A stretch of DNA of 64,000 bases from Cupriavidus sp. UYMMa02A (lineage in GTDB: Bacteria > Pseudomonadota > Gammaproteobacteria > Burkholderiales > Burkholderiaceae). The stretch covers positions 1 through 64,000 of the forward strand of contig LRMT01000042.1 of assembly GCA_001725945.1 (NCBI GenBank). Direction: 5' to 3'. Shown here piece by piece: positions 1 to 9,074 of this stretch (its first letter is position 1; each line of letters starts with the position of its first letter). A model generated the notes under the pieces. That model worked only from the letters and a program-made list of their open reading frames with translations, ran no database searches and was not told where the DNA came from. Made by a program: the position numbers and the translations under genes.

Positions 1-148
1 GGCGGTGCCCGGTATCGCGCCCGTCAGCGCCTGCCAGAGTGCGCGGCATCCATGCGCACGTGCCGAGCGCCAGCGACAGCAGGAACACCGCCGCCGCCGC
101 CGCCGCGAGCGCGAGCCACACCGCGAGGGCGCGCCGAAAGTCAGACAT
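1..148 (-). CDS. btuC: Cobalamin ABC transporter permease BtuC, N-terminal part only (runs off window, frameshifted)
   Basis: The start codon is at 148 and the gene continues past the left edge. The first codons give a short cytoplasmic start (MSDFRRALAVW), then a hydrophobic Ala/Leu helix and the SLALG segment that opens FecCD/BtuC-type permeases. Reading on needs two single-base corrections, near 60 and near 40; after them the frame reads VRMDAA then LWQALTGAIPGT, which fits the first periplasmic stretch of the family. It follows the btuB fragment by 18 bases in the same direction, as expected for a corrinoid uptake operon. A related FecCD permease for another siderophore is possible, but the BtuB-like neighbour favours vitamin B12. 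Confidence 0.6.
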   Translation of the reverse strand, partial: MSDFRRALAVWLALAAAAAAVFLLSLALGTCAWMPRTLAGADGRDTGHR

Positions 149-166
149 GGCGCGCCACGCGGCCCG

Positions 167-988
167 TCATTTCTGGCGCCAGCCCAGCGTGATATAGCCC
201 GCCCGGCCCTGCGTGTTGTACGGGAAGGCGAGCTGGTAATTCTTGTCGAAGAGGTTTTCCACCCGGGCAGCGACGAACCATTGCTTGTCGATGTTGTAGC
301 GCGCGTTGAGGTTGACGATACCGTATCCGCCCAGCGTGCGCGAGCCCGCGTCCAGGCGCGATGACGACAGCAGCCACTCGCCGCCGAAGCGCCAGTTGCC
401 GAAGTTGCGGCCCACGTCGAATGCGGCATGGCGGCGCGCGCGGCGCAGCAGCTGCGTGTTGGTCTGTTCGTCGACCGGGTCCTGGAACGTTACGCTGGCG
501 CCCACATCGGTGTTCCATAGCGTCGCCCGCCAGGAGGCCTCCACGCCTTGTACCTTTGCCTTGTTGACGTTGCTCGGCAGGAACATGCCATTCGGCTGCG
601 CCACCGTGACGATCAGGTCGTTGTAGCGCGTTTCAAAGGCCGTCACGCGTAGCAGGCCGGCAGCGGCGGTGTGGTACTGCACGCCGACTTCGCCCGACTT
701 GGCGCGCTCAGGCTGCAGGTTCGGGTTGCCGAAGCCGGGAAAGTACAGCTCGTTGAAGGTCGGCGCGCGGAAGGCGTTGCTGAGGTTGGCGATCAGCTTG
801 AGCGACTCGGTCAGGTTATAGCCGTAGCCCGCAAAGAAGCTGGCCTGGTTGCCGAAATCCGAATAGTGGTCGTTGCGGCCGTTGAGCTGCAGCTGGTGCC
901 TGCCGACGCGGCCATCATAGCCGCCGAACACCGAGAAGACATTGCGCGAGGGCGCGCCGTACGAGTTGGAATCCAGTTCCTGCTGCAG
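167..988 (-). pseudogene. btuB: TonB-dependent vitamin B12 receptor BtuB, C-terminal part (5'-truncated)
   Basis: About 270 residues of an outer-membrane beta-barrel are readable: SNAFRAPTFNELYFPGFGNPN, a classic TonB-receptor barrel motif, NLQPERAKSGEVG, RVENLFDKNYQLAF and a C-terminal strand ending GYITLGWRQK. These match the BtuB-type barrel end. The plug domain, TonB box and signal peptide (some 300 residues or more) are missing. The readable frame runs up to about 988, where the sequence changes into apbE on the other strand. The fragment has no start of its own and cannot make a receptor. It sits directly upstream of btuC. Confidence 0.8.
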
Positions 989-1516
989 GCAGCCCGGCGG
1001 CGTGTCGCTCGATTTCTGCGCCATTGCCAAGGGCTTCGCGGTGGACGCCGTCGCGCAGTACCTCGAGTCCCAGGGCCTGGCGCACTACCTGACCGAGATC
1101 GGCGGGGAACTGCGGGGCCATGGCGTCAAGCCGGACGGCATGCCTTGGTGGGTCCAGCTTGAAACGCCGCCCGACGGTGCGAGCACCGAGCAGGAACAGA
1201 CGCTGGTCGCGCTGCACGGCCTGTCGGTGGCGACTTCGGGCGACTATCGGCGCTACTTCGACAGCGAAGGCCGGCGCTATGCCCACACCATCGACCCGCG
1301 CACCGGGTATCCGGCCAGCCATGCGCTGGCTCGGTGACCGTGCTGCATGCCGAATGCATGATGGCCGATGCGCTTTCCACCGCCCTGACCGTGCTCGGCC
1401 CACAGGCCGGCATGGCGCATGCGCGCCGGCATGGCATTGCCGCACGCTTTCTCGTGCGCACGCCGGGCGGCTTCGACGAACATCTTTCTCCGGCCTTTGC
1501 CGCGATGCTGGCATGA
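975..1516 (+). pseudogene. apbE: FAD:protein FMN transferase ApbE, C-terminal part (5'-truncated, frameshifted)
   Basis: The readable part starts at the ApbE core (SLDFCAIAKGFAVDAVAQYL, then YLTEIGGELRGHG) and continues through VATSGDYRRYF and HTIDPRTGYPA, which are the flavin- and metal-binding parts of this family. One base is missing near 1333; the next frame carries SVTVLHAECMMADALSTALTVLG to the stop at 1516. ApbE attaches FMN covalently to Thr/Ser of periplasmic or membrane flavoproteins. The N-terminal half and the lipoprotein signal are absent because the sequence changes to inverted btuB near 980. The stop overlaps the ATG of the flavoprotein reductase gene (ATGA), so the two were translationally coupled. 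Confidence 0.8.
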
Positions 1517-3100
1517 ACCGATTTACCGCATGCTGGCTGGCGGCCGCGACCGGCGTCTGCCTGGCCCTGTTGAGCGCGTCGCGCGCGGCCATGGCGGCCG
1601 GCGTGTTGCTGGCCTATGCGGGTGTCTGCGGCGCCGTGTTCGATCATCACCGTCGCCGGCGCGCCCGCGTCTCGGCGCTGGCGGGTGGCGGCGCGGTGCA
1701 GGACGGGGCCACACTGGTGGCCTACGCCAGCCAGACCGCTTCGCCGAGCAACTGGCCATGCAGACCGCCGCGGCACTGCAGGGTGCCGGCATGCCCGTGC
1801 AGCTGCTGTCCTTCGCCGATCTCGATGCGCGCCGGCTGGCCAACTTCCGGCAGGCGCTGTTCGTGGTCAGCACGACGGGCGAAGGCGATGCGCCCGACAG
1901 CGCCTCGGGCTTTGCGCGCTGGCTGCTCGCCGGTGGCGGCCACGATGCGCTGCGCCAGCTTCGCTATGGTGTGCTGGCACTTGGCGATAGCAGCTACGCG
2001 CGCTTCTGCGCGTTTGGCCATGCCTTGTCCGACTGGTTGCAGCGCCACCATGCGCAGCCGCTGTTCGACCTGATCGAAGTCGACAACGGTGACGCAGGCG
2101 CGCTGCGCCACTGGCAAAACCATCTGTCCGCGCTCAGCGGCGGTGCCGAGATTGCCGACTGGGAGCGTCCGCGCTACGGCCAGTGGCAGCTCGCCGCACG
2201 TCATCACCTGAACCCCGGCAGTCAGGCGCGCCGGTGTTCCACCTCGTGCTCAGGCCCGAGGGCGCCATGCCGGACTGGCAGCCCGGCGACATTGCCGAGA
2301 TCGGCCCTTGCCATGACCCGGCCGACATCGGCCGCTTGCTGGACAAGCTTGGGATGGACGGCGCCACGCCGGTGCGCTGCGATGCGCAGGCGAGTACGCT
2401 GGCCGAAGCGCTGGCCACGCGGCTGCTGCTGCCTGAAGCGCATCTGGCCACGATGCGGGCCTTGCCGCCGCAGCAGCTTGTCGACGCGTTGTCACCGTTG
2501 CCGCATCGCGAATATTCGATTGCCTCGCTGCCGCGGGATGGTCAACTCGAACTGCTGGTGCGCCAGACGCGCCATGCCGATGGCAGGCTGGGGCTTGCAT
2601 CGGGTTGGCTGACCAGCCATGCGCCGGTGGGCGCGCGCATTGCGCTGCGCATCCGCACGAATCGCAGCTTCCATCCTCCGGCTGAAGATCGCCCGCTGGT
2701 GCTGGTCGGCAATGGCACCGGGCTGGCTGGCCTGCGCGGCCATTTGAAGGCTCGCGCGCTGGCCGGGCGGGGTCGCAACTGGCTGTTCTTCGGTGAGCGT
2801 TCGGCGCGTTACGATGGCTTCTTCGGCGACGAACTCGCGGCCTGGCAGGCCAATGGCGTGCTGGAACGGCTCGATCTTGTGTATTCCCGAGACGGCAATG
2901 CGCGACGGTATGTCCAGGATGCTCTGCGCGAGCGTGCGGCGGCGCTGCGGGAATGGGTCGAAGCTGGCGCCGCCATCTACGTTTGCGGCAGCCTGCAAGG
3001 AATGGCTGGTGGCGTCAATGATGCACTGGTCGATGTGCTCGGGGAGGCCGGTTTGCGCCGGCTGACCGAGCAGGGTCGCTATCGCCGCGACGTCTACTAG
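1513..3100 (+). CDS. Membrane-anchored sulfite-reductase-type flavoprotein (flavodoxin plus FNR domains), frameshifted
   Basis: The ATG at 1513 overlaps the apbE stop. The product starts with one or two hydrophobic helices, then a flavodoxin domain (VAYASQTGFAEQLA, VVSTTGEGDAPDSA, VLALGDSSYARFCAFG) and a CysJ-like FAD/NADPH reductase domain (LPHREYSIAS for flavin, VLVGNGTGLAGLRG for NADPH, ending RRDVY). Two single-base losses, near 1737 and near 2217, break the frame; corrected length is about 530 residues. CysJ-like proteins pass electrons from NADPH through FAD to FMN. Coupling with apbE suggests supply of reducing power to a membrane flavoprotein, often in iron or thiosulfate metabolism, rather than true sulfite reduction. 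No cysI is present. Confidence 0.75.
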
Positions 3101-3115
3101 ATCGGCCAGCCGGGC

Positions 3116-3733
3116 TTATCCCACGTACCAGAGGACGCTGACGAACTGGCACGCACTGCCGGCCAGTACGAACAGGTGCCAGATGCCGTGGAAGTGCTTG
3201 ACCTTCTCATCGAACAGGAAGAAGCCAATGCCGGCCGTATAAAGCGCACCGCCTGCCACCAGCCACCACAACCCCGCAGCAGGCAGTGCAGCCGCCAATG
3301 GCTGAAACGCAATCACTACCAGCCATCCCATCACCACATAGATCAGCAGCGACAAGATCCGCGTGCGGCGCCCGATCCAGAGCTCCTGCACGATGCCTAT
3401 CACGGCAAGCGCCCAGTTGACGCCGAATAACGTCCACCCCCATGGCCCACGCAGCGTGACCAGCGCGAACGGCGTATAGCTGCCGGCAATCAGCAGATAG
3501 ATCGCGCAATGATCGAGCCGCTGGAACACGTCCTTGGCCGGCCCGCGCAGGCTGTGGTAGAGCGTAGAGATGGTGTAGAGAAGAACCAGCGTGGTGCCAT
3601 AGACCACTGAACTGACCACCTTCCACGTGTCGTGGTAGAGGGCCGAAGATGTCACCAGCACCGCCATGCCGGCGGCTGCCAGAATGGCACCGGCCAGGTG
3701 GCTGTAACCGTTGAATCGTTCGCCGCGATACAT
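3116..3733 (-). CDS. trhA: Hemolysin III / PAQR-family membrane protein
   Basis: An intact 205-residue gene of the normal length for YqfA/hemolysin III. It begins MYRGERFNGYSHLAGAIL and has seven predicted membrane helices. The PAQR metal-site motifs are visible: SSALYHDTW with a conserved Ser/His, STLYHSLRG, RLDHCAIYLLIAGSYTPF and, near the end, GIWHLFVLAGSACQF with the last histidine. The family is integral to the inner membrane; bacterial members have been tied to membrane-energy and fluidity balance. It is convergent with the flavoprotein gene, 15 bases away, and stands alone. Confidence 0.93.
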   Translation of the reverse strand: MYRGERFNGYSHLAGAILAAAGMAVLVTSSALYHDTWKVVSSVVYGTTLVLLYTISTLYHSLRGPAKDVFQRLDHCAIYLLIAGSYTPFALVTLRGPWGWTLFGVNWALAVIGIVQELWIGRRTRILSLLIYVVMGWLVVIAFQPLAAALPAAGLWWLVAGGALYTAGIGFFLFDEKVKHFHGIWHLFVLAGSACQFVSVLWYVG

Positions 3734-4163
3734 GCGCCGTCCTCCGGAAGAACTCAGTCGGTGCGCAATCCGCGGTGTGATCGCGGATGCGCGAAGCCAT
3801 ATTCTGGCATGGCCGCCGCAGGCACCAGCGGTAAGGCCCTGCCGCGGTCATGGCTTCGTTGCCGCGATGCAATCGTACTGCTGGCACTCGGCAGCTACGG
3901 GCAGCGCTGGCCTTTCACCCGTACGGGCGTCCTGCGGCGTGGCCGATTTCGGAGACGCGCCTTCGATGACACCGGCCTGAAACGCCGCGGCGAAGTGCCG
4001 TTGCAGGCATGACCGTGGTGACGGCCGTTGGCACCGCAATGGCGCATCGCGCGGTGTCCTCCGTCCTTCCTTGCAATTTGCGGTCCCATCGTCTTACATG
4101 AAGCGTTCTCAGCGAGCGGCATCGGCCGCCCCCCTCGGCTTCCACCTACCAGGAGCGTCGACC
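3734..4163. other. Intergenic region, no recognised gene
   Basis: About 430 bases separate the divergent hemolysin III and hydrolase genes and must hold both promoters. Short open frames exist on both strands, but none shows a recognisable motif, a ribosome site and sensible composition together. I see no convincing RNA gene or repeat. Confidence 0.5.
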
Positions 4164-4985
4164 ATGAGCACCGTGACCACTAAGGACGGTACGGAAATCT
4201 TCTACAAGGACTGGGGCAACGGCCGGCCCGTGGTGTTCTCGCACGGCTGGCCGCTGACGGCCGATGCGTGGGACCCGCAAATGCTCTTTCTCGTGCAGAA
4301 GGGCTTCCGCGTGATCGCGCATGACCGCCGCAGCCATGGGCGTTCCACGCAGACTTCGGCAGGCAATGAGATGGATACCTATGCCGACGATCTCGCGACG
4401 CTGCTGGACAAGCTCGACATCAAGGACGCCACGATGGTCGGGCATTCCACGGGCGGCGGCGAGGTCGCGCATTACATCGGCCGACACGGCACCGCGCGCG
4501 TCGCGCAGGCCGTGCTGATCGGTGCCGTGCCGCCGCTGATGCTGAAGACCGACGCCAACCCTGGCGGGCTGCCACTCGAAGTGTTCGACGGTATCCGCAA
4601 GGGCGTGGTGGATGACCGCTCGCAGTTCTACCTGGACCTGGCCGCGCCGTTCTACGGCTACAACCGCTCGGGCGCAAAGCCTTCGCAGGGTGTGATCCAG
4701 GAATTCTGGCGCCAGGGCATGGCAGGCGGCGTGCTGGGCCAGTACGAATGCATTCGGCAGTTTTCGGAAGTCGACTACACCGAAGACCTGAAGAAGTTCG
4801 ACGTGCCGACGCTGGTGCTGCACGGGGACGACGATCAGATCGTGCCGATCGATGCGTCGGGCAAGATGACCGCGAAGATCGTCAAGAATGCCACGCTCAA
4901 GATCTATCCTGGCGCGTCGCACGGCATGTGCACGGTCAATGCCGACCAGGTCAACGCCGATCTGCTTGCGTTCCTGAACCAGTGA
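4164..4985 (+). CDS. Alpha/beta hydrolase, non-haem chloroperoxidase type
   Basis: Intact, 273 residues. The ATG at 4164 is preceded by AGGAG at 4151; an in-frame upstream extension to 4071 lacks a ribosome site. The product starts [18 protein letters not shown], typical of cofactor-free haloperoxidase/esterases. The nucleophile elbow is GHSTGGGEV (Ser near residue 98, GHSTGG where the family often has GFSTGG). The acid lies in [11 protein letters not shown] and the catalytic histidine in YPGASHGMC near the end. Such enzymes are serine esterases with side perhydrolase activity; the natural substrate is unknown. It is monocistronic. Confidence 0.9.
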   Translation: MSTVTTKDGTEIFYKDWGNGRPVVFSHGWPLTADAWDPQMLFLVQKGFRVIAHDRRSHGRSTQTSAGNEMDTYADDLATLLDKLDIKDATMVGHSTGGGEVAHYIGRHGTARVAQAVLIGAVPPLMLKTDANPGGLPLEVFDGIRKGVVDDRSQFYLDLAAPFYGYNRSGAKPSQGVIQEFWRQGMAGGVLGQYECIRQFSEVDYTEDLKKFDVPTLVLHGDDDQIVPIDASGKMTAKIVKNATLKIYPGASHGMCTVNADQVNADLLAFLNQ

Positions 4986-5015
4986 AGGGCAGCCTAGCTT
5001 TCGCCGGCGGCGACA

Positions 5016-5387
5016 TCAGTCCGCCGGCATGACGAGCGCGGCGTCCAGCATTGCAATCGCCAGGCCGACGAGCAGTGCAATCGCTGATGCGATGAACCAG
5101 CGCACGGTCTGGCGATATTCGCTGACCGCGTCATCCTCGATGCGCAGCGCGCGGAACAGCGCGACGATCTGCAGCACCACCGCAACGACCAGCGACAGCG
5201 CGGCGAACAGCGCGCGCGCATTCCACTGCCCCGGGCTCTCGAAACCCCAGAAGCGCCAGAATGCCAGCGAGAAGCCGAGCAGCACCGTGATCGCCGTAAT
5301 GATGCCCTGCCGGTAGCCCGCAGGGACGATCTGTGGCGGGAGCGGCGCGGGCGGTGAACCGGGCAGCGGATTCTCGGGGGAAGCCAC
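5016..5387 (-). CDS. Small membrane protein of unknown function
   Basis: The likely start is the GTG at 5387, 12 bases after the cupin stop, giving 123 residues (VASPENPLPGSPPAPLPP...). A Pro-rich N-terminus is followed by three membrane helices: IITAITVLLGFSLAFWRF, ALFAALSLVVAVVLQIVALF, and FIASAIALLVGLAIAMLDA, with a short charged loop (RALRIEDDAVSEYRQ) between the second and third. I do not recognise a named family. Same direction as the cupin gene and probably one transcript with it. Confidence 0.65.
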   Translation of the reverse strand: MASPENPLPGSPPAPLPPQIVPAGYRQGIITAITVLLGFSLAFWRFWGFESPGQWNARALFAALSLVVAVVLQIVALFRALRIEDDAVSEYRQTVRWFIASAIALLVGLAIAMLDAALVMPAD

Positions 5388-5398
5388 CTGGCGCGCGC

Positions 5399-5815
5399 TC
5401 AGGACTCGCGCGCCGGCACTTCGACCATGGCCAGCGTGGCGACCAGTCCGCCCACGACACGGCCGCGATGCCCCTTGCCCGTCGTGTCTTCGAGCAACAG
5501 CGCACTGCCCGGCACCAGTGAGCGGCGCTCGCCGTCCGATGCCTCGAATTCCATCTCGCCGTCCAGCATGATGATCCACATGCGCATTGGCGCGGGATGG
5601 AGGTCGCCTACCCATCCGCTCGGCAGTACGAGGAATCCATGGTGCGACGCCGTCGTCAGCGGTGATACCCAGAACGCGGGCGCCGGCGGCGCAAAGCTGC
5701 GTTCGGTCATCTCCATCGACAACGCGCCGAAATGCGATTCACCGGTCTCATCGGCATACAGCCGCCCGAAGGCCAGCGTGGAGTGGCTGTGAACATGTTT
5801 CGCGGTACCGGGCAT
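5399..5815 (-). CDS. Cupin-domain protein of unknown function
   Basis: Intact, 138 residues, start at 5815 with GGGAGG about eight bases upstream. The product carries a small cupin barrel: DLHPAPMRMWIIMLDGEMEFEASDGE matches cupin motif 1 with one clear histidine and a Glu, and LVPGSALLLEDTTGKGHRG carries the motif 2 histidine. Its two metal-type histidines suggest metal-dependent isomerase/dioxygenase or sensor activity, but no substrate can be read. A GGGGCA/TGCCCC hairpin (5833-5847) lies just upstream of the ribosome site. The neighbour downstream is the small membrane protein. Confidence 0.75.
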   Translation of the reverse strand: MPGTAKHVHSHSTLAFGRLYADETGESHFGALSMEMTERSFAPPAPAFWVSPLTTASHHGFLVLPSGWVGDLHPAPMRMWIIMLDGEMEFEASDGERRSLVPGSALLLEDTTGKGHRGRVVGGLVATLAMVEVPARES

Positions 5816-5944
5816 GGTATGCCTCCCGCACGGGGCATCGTGCCCCTTGTGATGCTTGTCAGTCTAGTTCGCTGGAGAGGGAGCGTCGAGATATCGGAGA
5901 TGCGGGCACCGGCGACCTGCAACAGGTTGCGCCCCGCACGGCGC

Positions 5945-6193
5945 CTATTCGGCTTGCGCCGGAATCGGGCATTCGGCTTGCGCCGGAATCGGGCGATACA
6001 GTGCCGCTTCGGCCTCGCGCACCGGCAGCGCGGGGAATTCCATGTCGGCATAGCGCACGAAATGTGTCTTGCGCACAAATGCGGTAGCCAAGCCAGATCA
6101 GCAGGAATATCGGGATGCCGATATAGGTCGAGGTCACGCCTACCCAGTCGATCGTGCCGTCGGCAAACGCCTGCCAGTTCTGCCCCAGCGTGA
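5945..6193 (-). pseudogene. Amino-acid permease, C-terminal fragment
   Basis: The readable part gives GQNWQAFADGTIDWVGV, then STYIGIPIFLLIWLGYR, the last membrane helix typical of GabP/YifK/LysP-type amino-acid permeases. An extra base near 6083 shifts the frame; beyond it the tail reads FVRKTHFVRYADMEFPAL, also typical, then REAEAALYRPIPAQAE. The tail ends in a doubled CPIPAQAE from a 24-base tandem repeat. Everything upstream of the GQNWQ region (about 400 residues) is missing: the sequence switches to a TonB-receptor end at about 6195. Confidence 0.7.
5947..5994. repeat. Perfect 24-bp tandem repeat, two copies
   Basis: Copies at 5947-5970 and 5971-5994 are identical, starting ATTCGGCTTGCG and ending GGAATCGGGC. 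They lie in frame at the 3' end of the permease fragment and duplicate the peptide CPIPAQAE. It looks like replication slippage or an assembly join. Confidence 0.9.
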
Positions 6194-6195
6194 CC

Positions 6196-6315
6196 TCAAA
6201 ACGCCACCCGCGCCGTCAGGCTGACACTTCGCGGATCCCCCGGCTGCAAATAGTTCTCGTACTGGAACCCCAATACTAAGTACGTGTTGGTGTTGGGCTC
6301 GTAGATATTGCCAGT
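6196..6315 (-). pseudogene. TonB-dependent receptor, last strands only
   Basis: Thirty-nine in-frame codons end at a TGA at 6196. They read TGNIYEPNTNTYLVLGF, QYENYLQPGDPRS, VSLTARVAF: the last two beta strands of a TonB-dependent siderophore receptor with the required terminal Phe. Upstream, from about 6316, the frame is not continued and the sequence becomes AT-richer. The stop codon abuts the permease fragment with no intergenic space, so this is a scar joining two gene ends. Confidence 0.65.
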
Positions 6316-6420
6316 GCCGATTTATTCAAAAAGCGGCGCACAGCTCTTTTGTTTCATAGACGGTGTGAGCCCGAGCGGTCTGGAGCTTGGCCGCTTCGCG
6401 CGCGCAGCGGAGTGCACGAA

Positions 6421-6453
6421 AGCCCCGCAATGACCTGCTGGTCAAGCGGGGCT
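6421..6453 (-). terminator. Rho-independent-type terminator after the wrbA operon
   Basis: Arms AGCCCCGC (6421-6428) and GCGGGGCT (6446-6453) pair perfectly, and an inner TGACC/GGTCA stem extends the hairpin. On the minus strand the stem is followed by TTTCGT. It lies about 20 bases past the wrbA stop. The T-run is short, so efficiency is uncertain. Confidence 0.65.
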
Positions 6454-6474
6454 GTCGATGTCGTAGCGCCGGAA

Positions 6475-7121
6475 TCAGGCAGCCGGACTACCCGTCTCAG
6501 GCAGGCACCGCTTCACGTTCCTGTGCAGGGCCCGCGCCACGCCGGTCACCCTGCGGCCCTGGAATCTCGCCACGGCGAGATGGTCCTCATCCGGCTTGTC
6601 GGCGTCACGGTTCGAGACATGGGTGGCGCCATATGGCGTCCCGGCCTTGAACATGACTGCATCGGCATAGCCGGTCGCACGATGATCAGGCCGAGATGGG
6701 CCATGGTGGGATAGATCGACAGCAACGTCGATTCGTTGCCGCCGTGCCGCGACGACGTCGACCCGAACACCGAGCCAGCCTTGCCGTTCAGCTTGCCCTG
6801 GAACCAGAGTCCGCCGAGTCCGTCGATATAGGCCTTCAGCTCGCTGGAGATCGCGCCGAACCGGGTCGGAGTGCCGAACACGATGGCATCGGCCCATTCC
6901 GCGTCGGCCTCCGTCGGTGCTTCGTACCGCGCGTTCATGGCGGTGGCATTTTCCAGCCAGCCGGGGGCCTGCCGCATGACCTCCGGACCGACCATTTCGC
7001 GCACGCGTCGCAGCCGCACATCGGCGCCGAGCTCCATGGCGCCTTCGGCTACGGCCTGCGCCAGCAGCTCGGTGGAGCGGTTGCGGGAATAAAAGACAAC
7101 CAGGATCCTGGGTGTGGACAT
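6475..7121 (-). CDS. NAD(P)H:quinone oxidoreductase, WrbA family (frameshifted)
   Basis: The start at 7121 gives MSTPRILVVFYSRNRSTEL, the FMN phosphate loop of the flavodoxin/WrbA fold. Further motifs are FGTPTRFGAISSELKAYIDG and VFGSTSSRHGGNESTLLS, both part of the WrbA FMN site. A base is missing near 6668; the next frame gives TGYADAVMFKAGTPYGATHVSN and runs to the stop at 6475, for about 215 residues. WrbA enzymes reduce quinones to hydroquinones by two electrons. Beside a PcpA-like hydroquinone dioxygenase this would keep the ring in the reduced form that the dioxygenase needs. Confidence 0.85.
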
Positions 7122-7146
7122 CACTTCAGCTTCTCCAATGAATGGG

Positions 7147-8095
7147 TTAAACGGCGATCGGCTCAAGCGGCCCAGCAGTTCGTCCTTGCGCTCGCGCAGC
7201 CAGGGCGGCAACTGGAATTCCTCGCCGAAATGCCCCGGCGCTTCGTCGATGGCGAAGCCGATGTCGGTTGTCGCCGCTTCGAAGATCACCCCGCCCGGCA
7301 TCTTGAAATACAGGGAGTGGAAGTAGTTGCGATTGACCGGCTCCGACGTGTCGATGTAGCCCATCGCCATCAGCCGTTCCTTCAGAACCATCTGCTCGGC
7401 CATGCTGTCGACCGCGAAGGCAACATGGTGGACCGTGCCCTCGCCATAGATGGAGGAACCCTGCAGGCGCTCGGGTTCGTGCTGGAATTCCACCACCATG
7501 CCGGGCCGCCGGCGGCTGTCTCGAAGCGGTGGTGCGGGCCGGATTCGCCGACACAGCGGAAGCCGAGCGCATCGGCCATGAAGGGGATCGATTCGGCCAC
7601 CTCGCGCAGCGACAGGGTGATGCTGTGCACGCCGCGGATGGCAACGTCTGCAGGGATGTCCGGCGCGACGCACGGCGGCCGGGCGTCGCGGTCCGTCTCC
7701 ACCAGGTCGAATTCGATGCCGCACGGATGCTGGAACCGCTGCCGCCGCTCGCCGAAGCGCTCGGTCACTTCGCGGTCATGCAAGACATTCATGTCCTGGA
7801 AGCGGGAGCGCCAGAATGCGAGCGACCCTGCGGGGACCGAGTAGTTGATGACCCGCACCTGTCCTGAGCCGGGCCGGGCCTTGACGCCCTTCTGCCGGAA
7901 CGGGAACGATGTCACGAGCGTGCCCGGGTCGCCGTTGGCGTTGCCGTAATAGAGGTGGTAGATCGGATCTTCGCCGTCGAGCAGCACGGTCTTCTTCACG
8001 AGGCTCTGGCCCAGAACCTTGACATAGAAATCCACGTCCTCCTGCGCGCCGCTTACGCCGGCGGTCAGGTGATGAAATCCTTTGATCATCGACAT
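7147..8095 (-). CDS. PcpA/LinE-type hydroquinone 1,2-dioxygenase (ring-cleaving, VOC family), frameshifted
   Basis: Start at 8095 with AGGAG about eight bases upstream. The protein (about 316 residues corrected) begins MSMIKGFHHLTAG. Characteristic PcpA/LinE/MhqO stretches follow: DFYVKVLGQSLVKKTVL, IYHLYYGNANGDPGT, PAGSLAFWRSR, FQHPCGIEFDLVE. Expected Fe(II) ligands are present: His in FHHLTAG, His in TVHHVAFAV, Glu in GGVIFEAAT. Two bases are missing, near 7508 and near 7165; after the second the protein ends LEPIAV, resembling the PcpA end as I recall it. The family opens hydroquinones (chloro-, methyl-, amino-) between C1 and C2. Without correction the frame runs into wrbA, which I regard as an artefact. 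Confidence 0.85.
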
Positions 8096-8204
8096 CAATA
8101 TCTCCTACGCGAAATCAGGGATGAGAAACGGCACGGCAGGTCGCCGCTGCGGGGGAAAAAAACAAATAGATAGGGAAAGGAAGCGCGCCGGAAAGCCGGA
8201 TCAA

Positions 8205-8890
8205 TCAGGCTTCGATGACGGAAACGAATTCTTCGAGTTCGAGCCTGCGCAGCGCCATGTTGTTTTCAGGCAGGCTGTCGTCGGCATAGCCGAGCGACAT
8301 GCCGGCAACCACCATCTCGCCTTCCGGAATGTCCAGGTGCTCGCGCAGCACGGCGTACTGGAGCGACCAGATCTGCTGCGGGCAGGTATCCAGACCCCTG
8401 GCCCGCGCGGCCAGCATGATGTTCTGCAGGAAGCAGCCGTAGCAGATGAAGCTGGCCCATTCCAGGCGGCGGTCCATCGTGAAGATCAGGCCGATGGGCG
8501 CGTCGAAGAACCGGAACTGGCGTTCGACGTCCCGCCTGCGTCCAGCCTTGTCGCTGCGGGGCACGCCCTGCGCGTCGCCAAGCTGGCCACGGAATGCGTT
8601 GAAGCGTGCCGAGTAAGGCTCGTGCAGCGGTTGGGGAAAGAAGCGATACTCGGGGGCGAGGTGCTCGGGGTCGGCCCGGTAGGCCTCAACGGCGGCGTCG
8701 GCAAGCCGGTCGCGGGCGCGCCGATCACGATGTAGCAGCGCCACGGTTGGGTGTTGCTGGAACTCGGCGCGTACTTCGCGACGGCGAGAATGTCGCGCAC
8801 GGTCTCTAGCGGCACCATGCGCTCACGATGGAAGCCGCGCTTTGCATGGCGTCCGCGAATCAGCGCGTCGGTGATCAGGGCTTCGTTCAT
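8205..8890 (-). CDS. Nitroreductase-family flavoprotein (frameshifted)
   Basis: The ATG at 8890 has a GGAG 11 bases upstream; an alternative ATG is 18 bases further up. Motifs: RHAKRGFHRERMVP, then AKYAPSSSNTQPWRCYIV, which is the FMN-binding signature of the family, and GLDTCPQQIWSLQYAVLR and GMSLGYADDSLPENN near the end. One base is missing near 8716; corrected length is 228 residues. Related enzymes (PnbA, NfnB, MnpA) reduce nitroaromatics to hydroxylamines. Its place next to a PcpA-like dioxygenase recalls the meta-nitrophenol (mnp) route of Cupriavidus JMP134, in which a nitroreductase and an aminohydroquinone dioxygenase work together. No hydroxylaminophenol mutase is seen here. Confidence 0.82.
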
Positions 8891-9074
8891 CTTTGTGTCT
8901 CCGGTCATGGCTCTTATGATGGAAGCCAGCTTAGTCTGCGGAAAAATTTGAGAAGCCGTTGCGCTTGTACACAGGGTTCCGAAGTTCCGAACGATGCCGG
9001 CGTTCCGGCACGCTTCCCATGAAGTACGATCGATCGCCATGTACGACGCTTGCTCTGACTGACAAGGCCGCCGG

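Noticed and set aside
6546..7724. One open frame that joins the PcpA-like dioxygenase and WrbA as a fusion protein
   Set aside because: The dioxygenase has its own natural end (LEPIAV, stop at 7147) one base out of frame, and wrbA has its own start; the fusion depends on a missing base near 7165.
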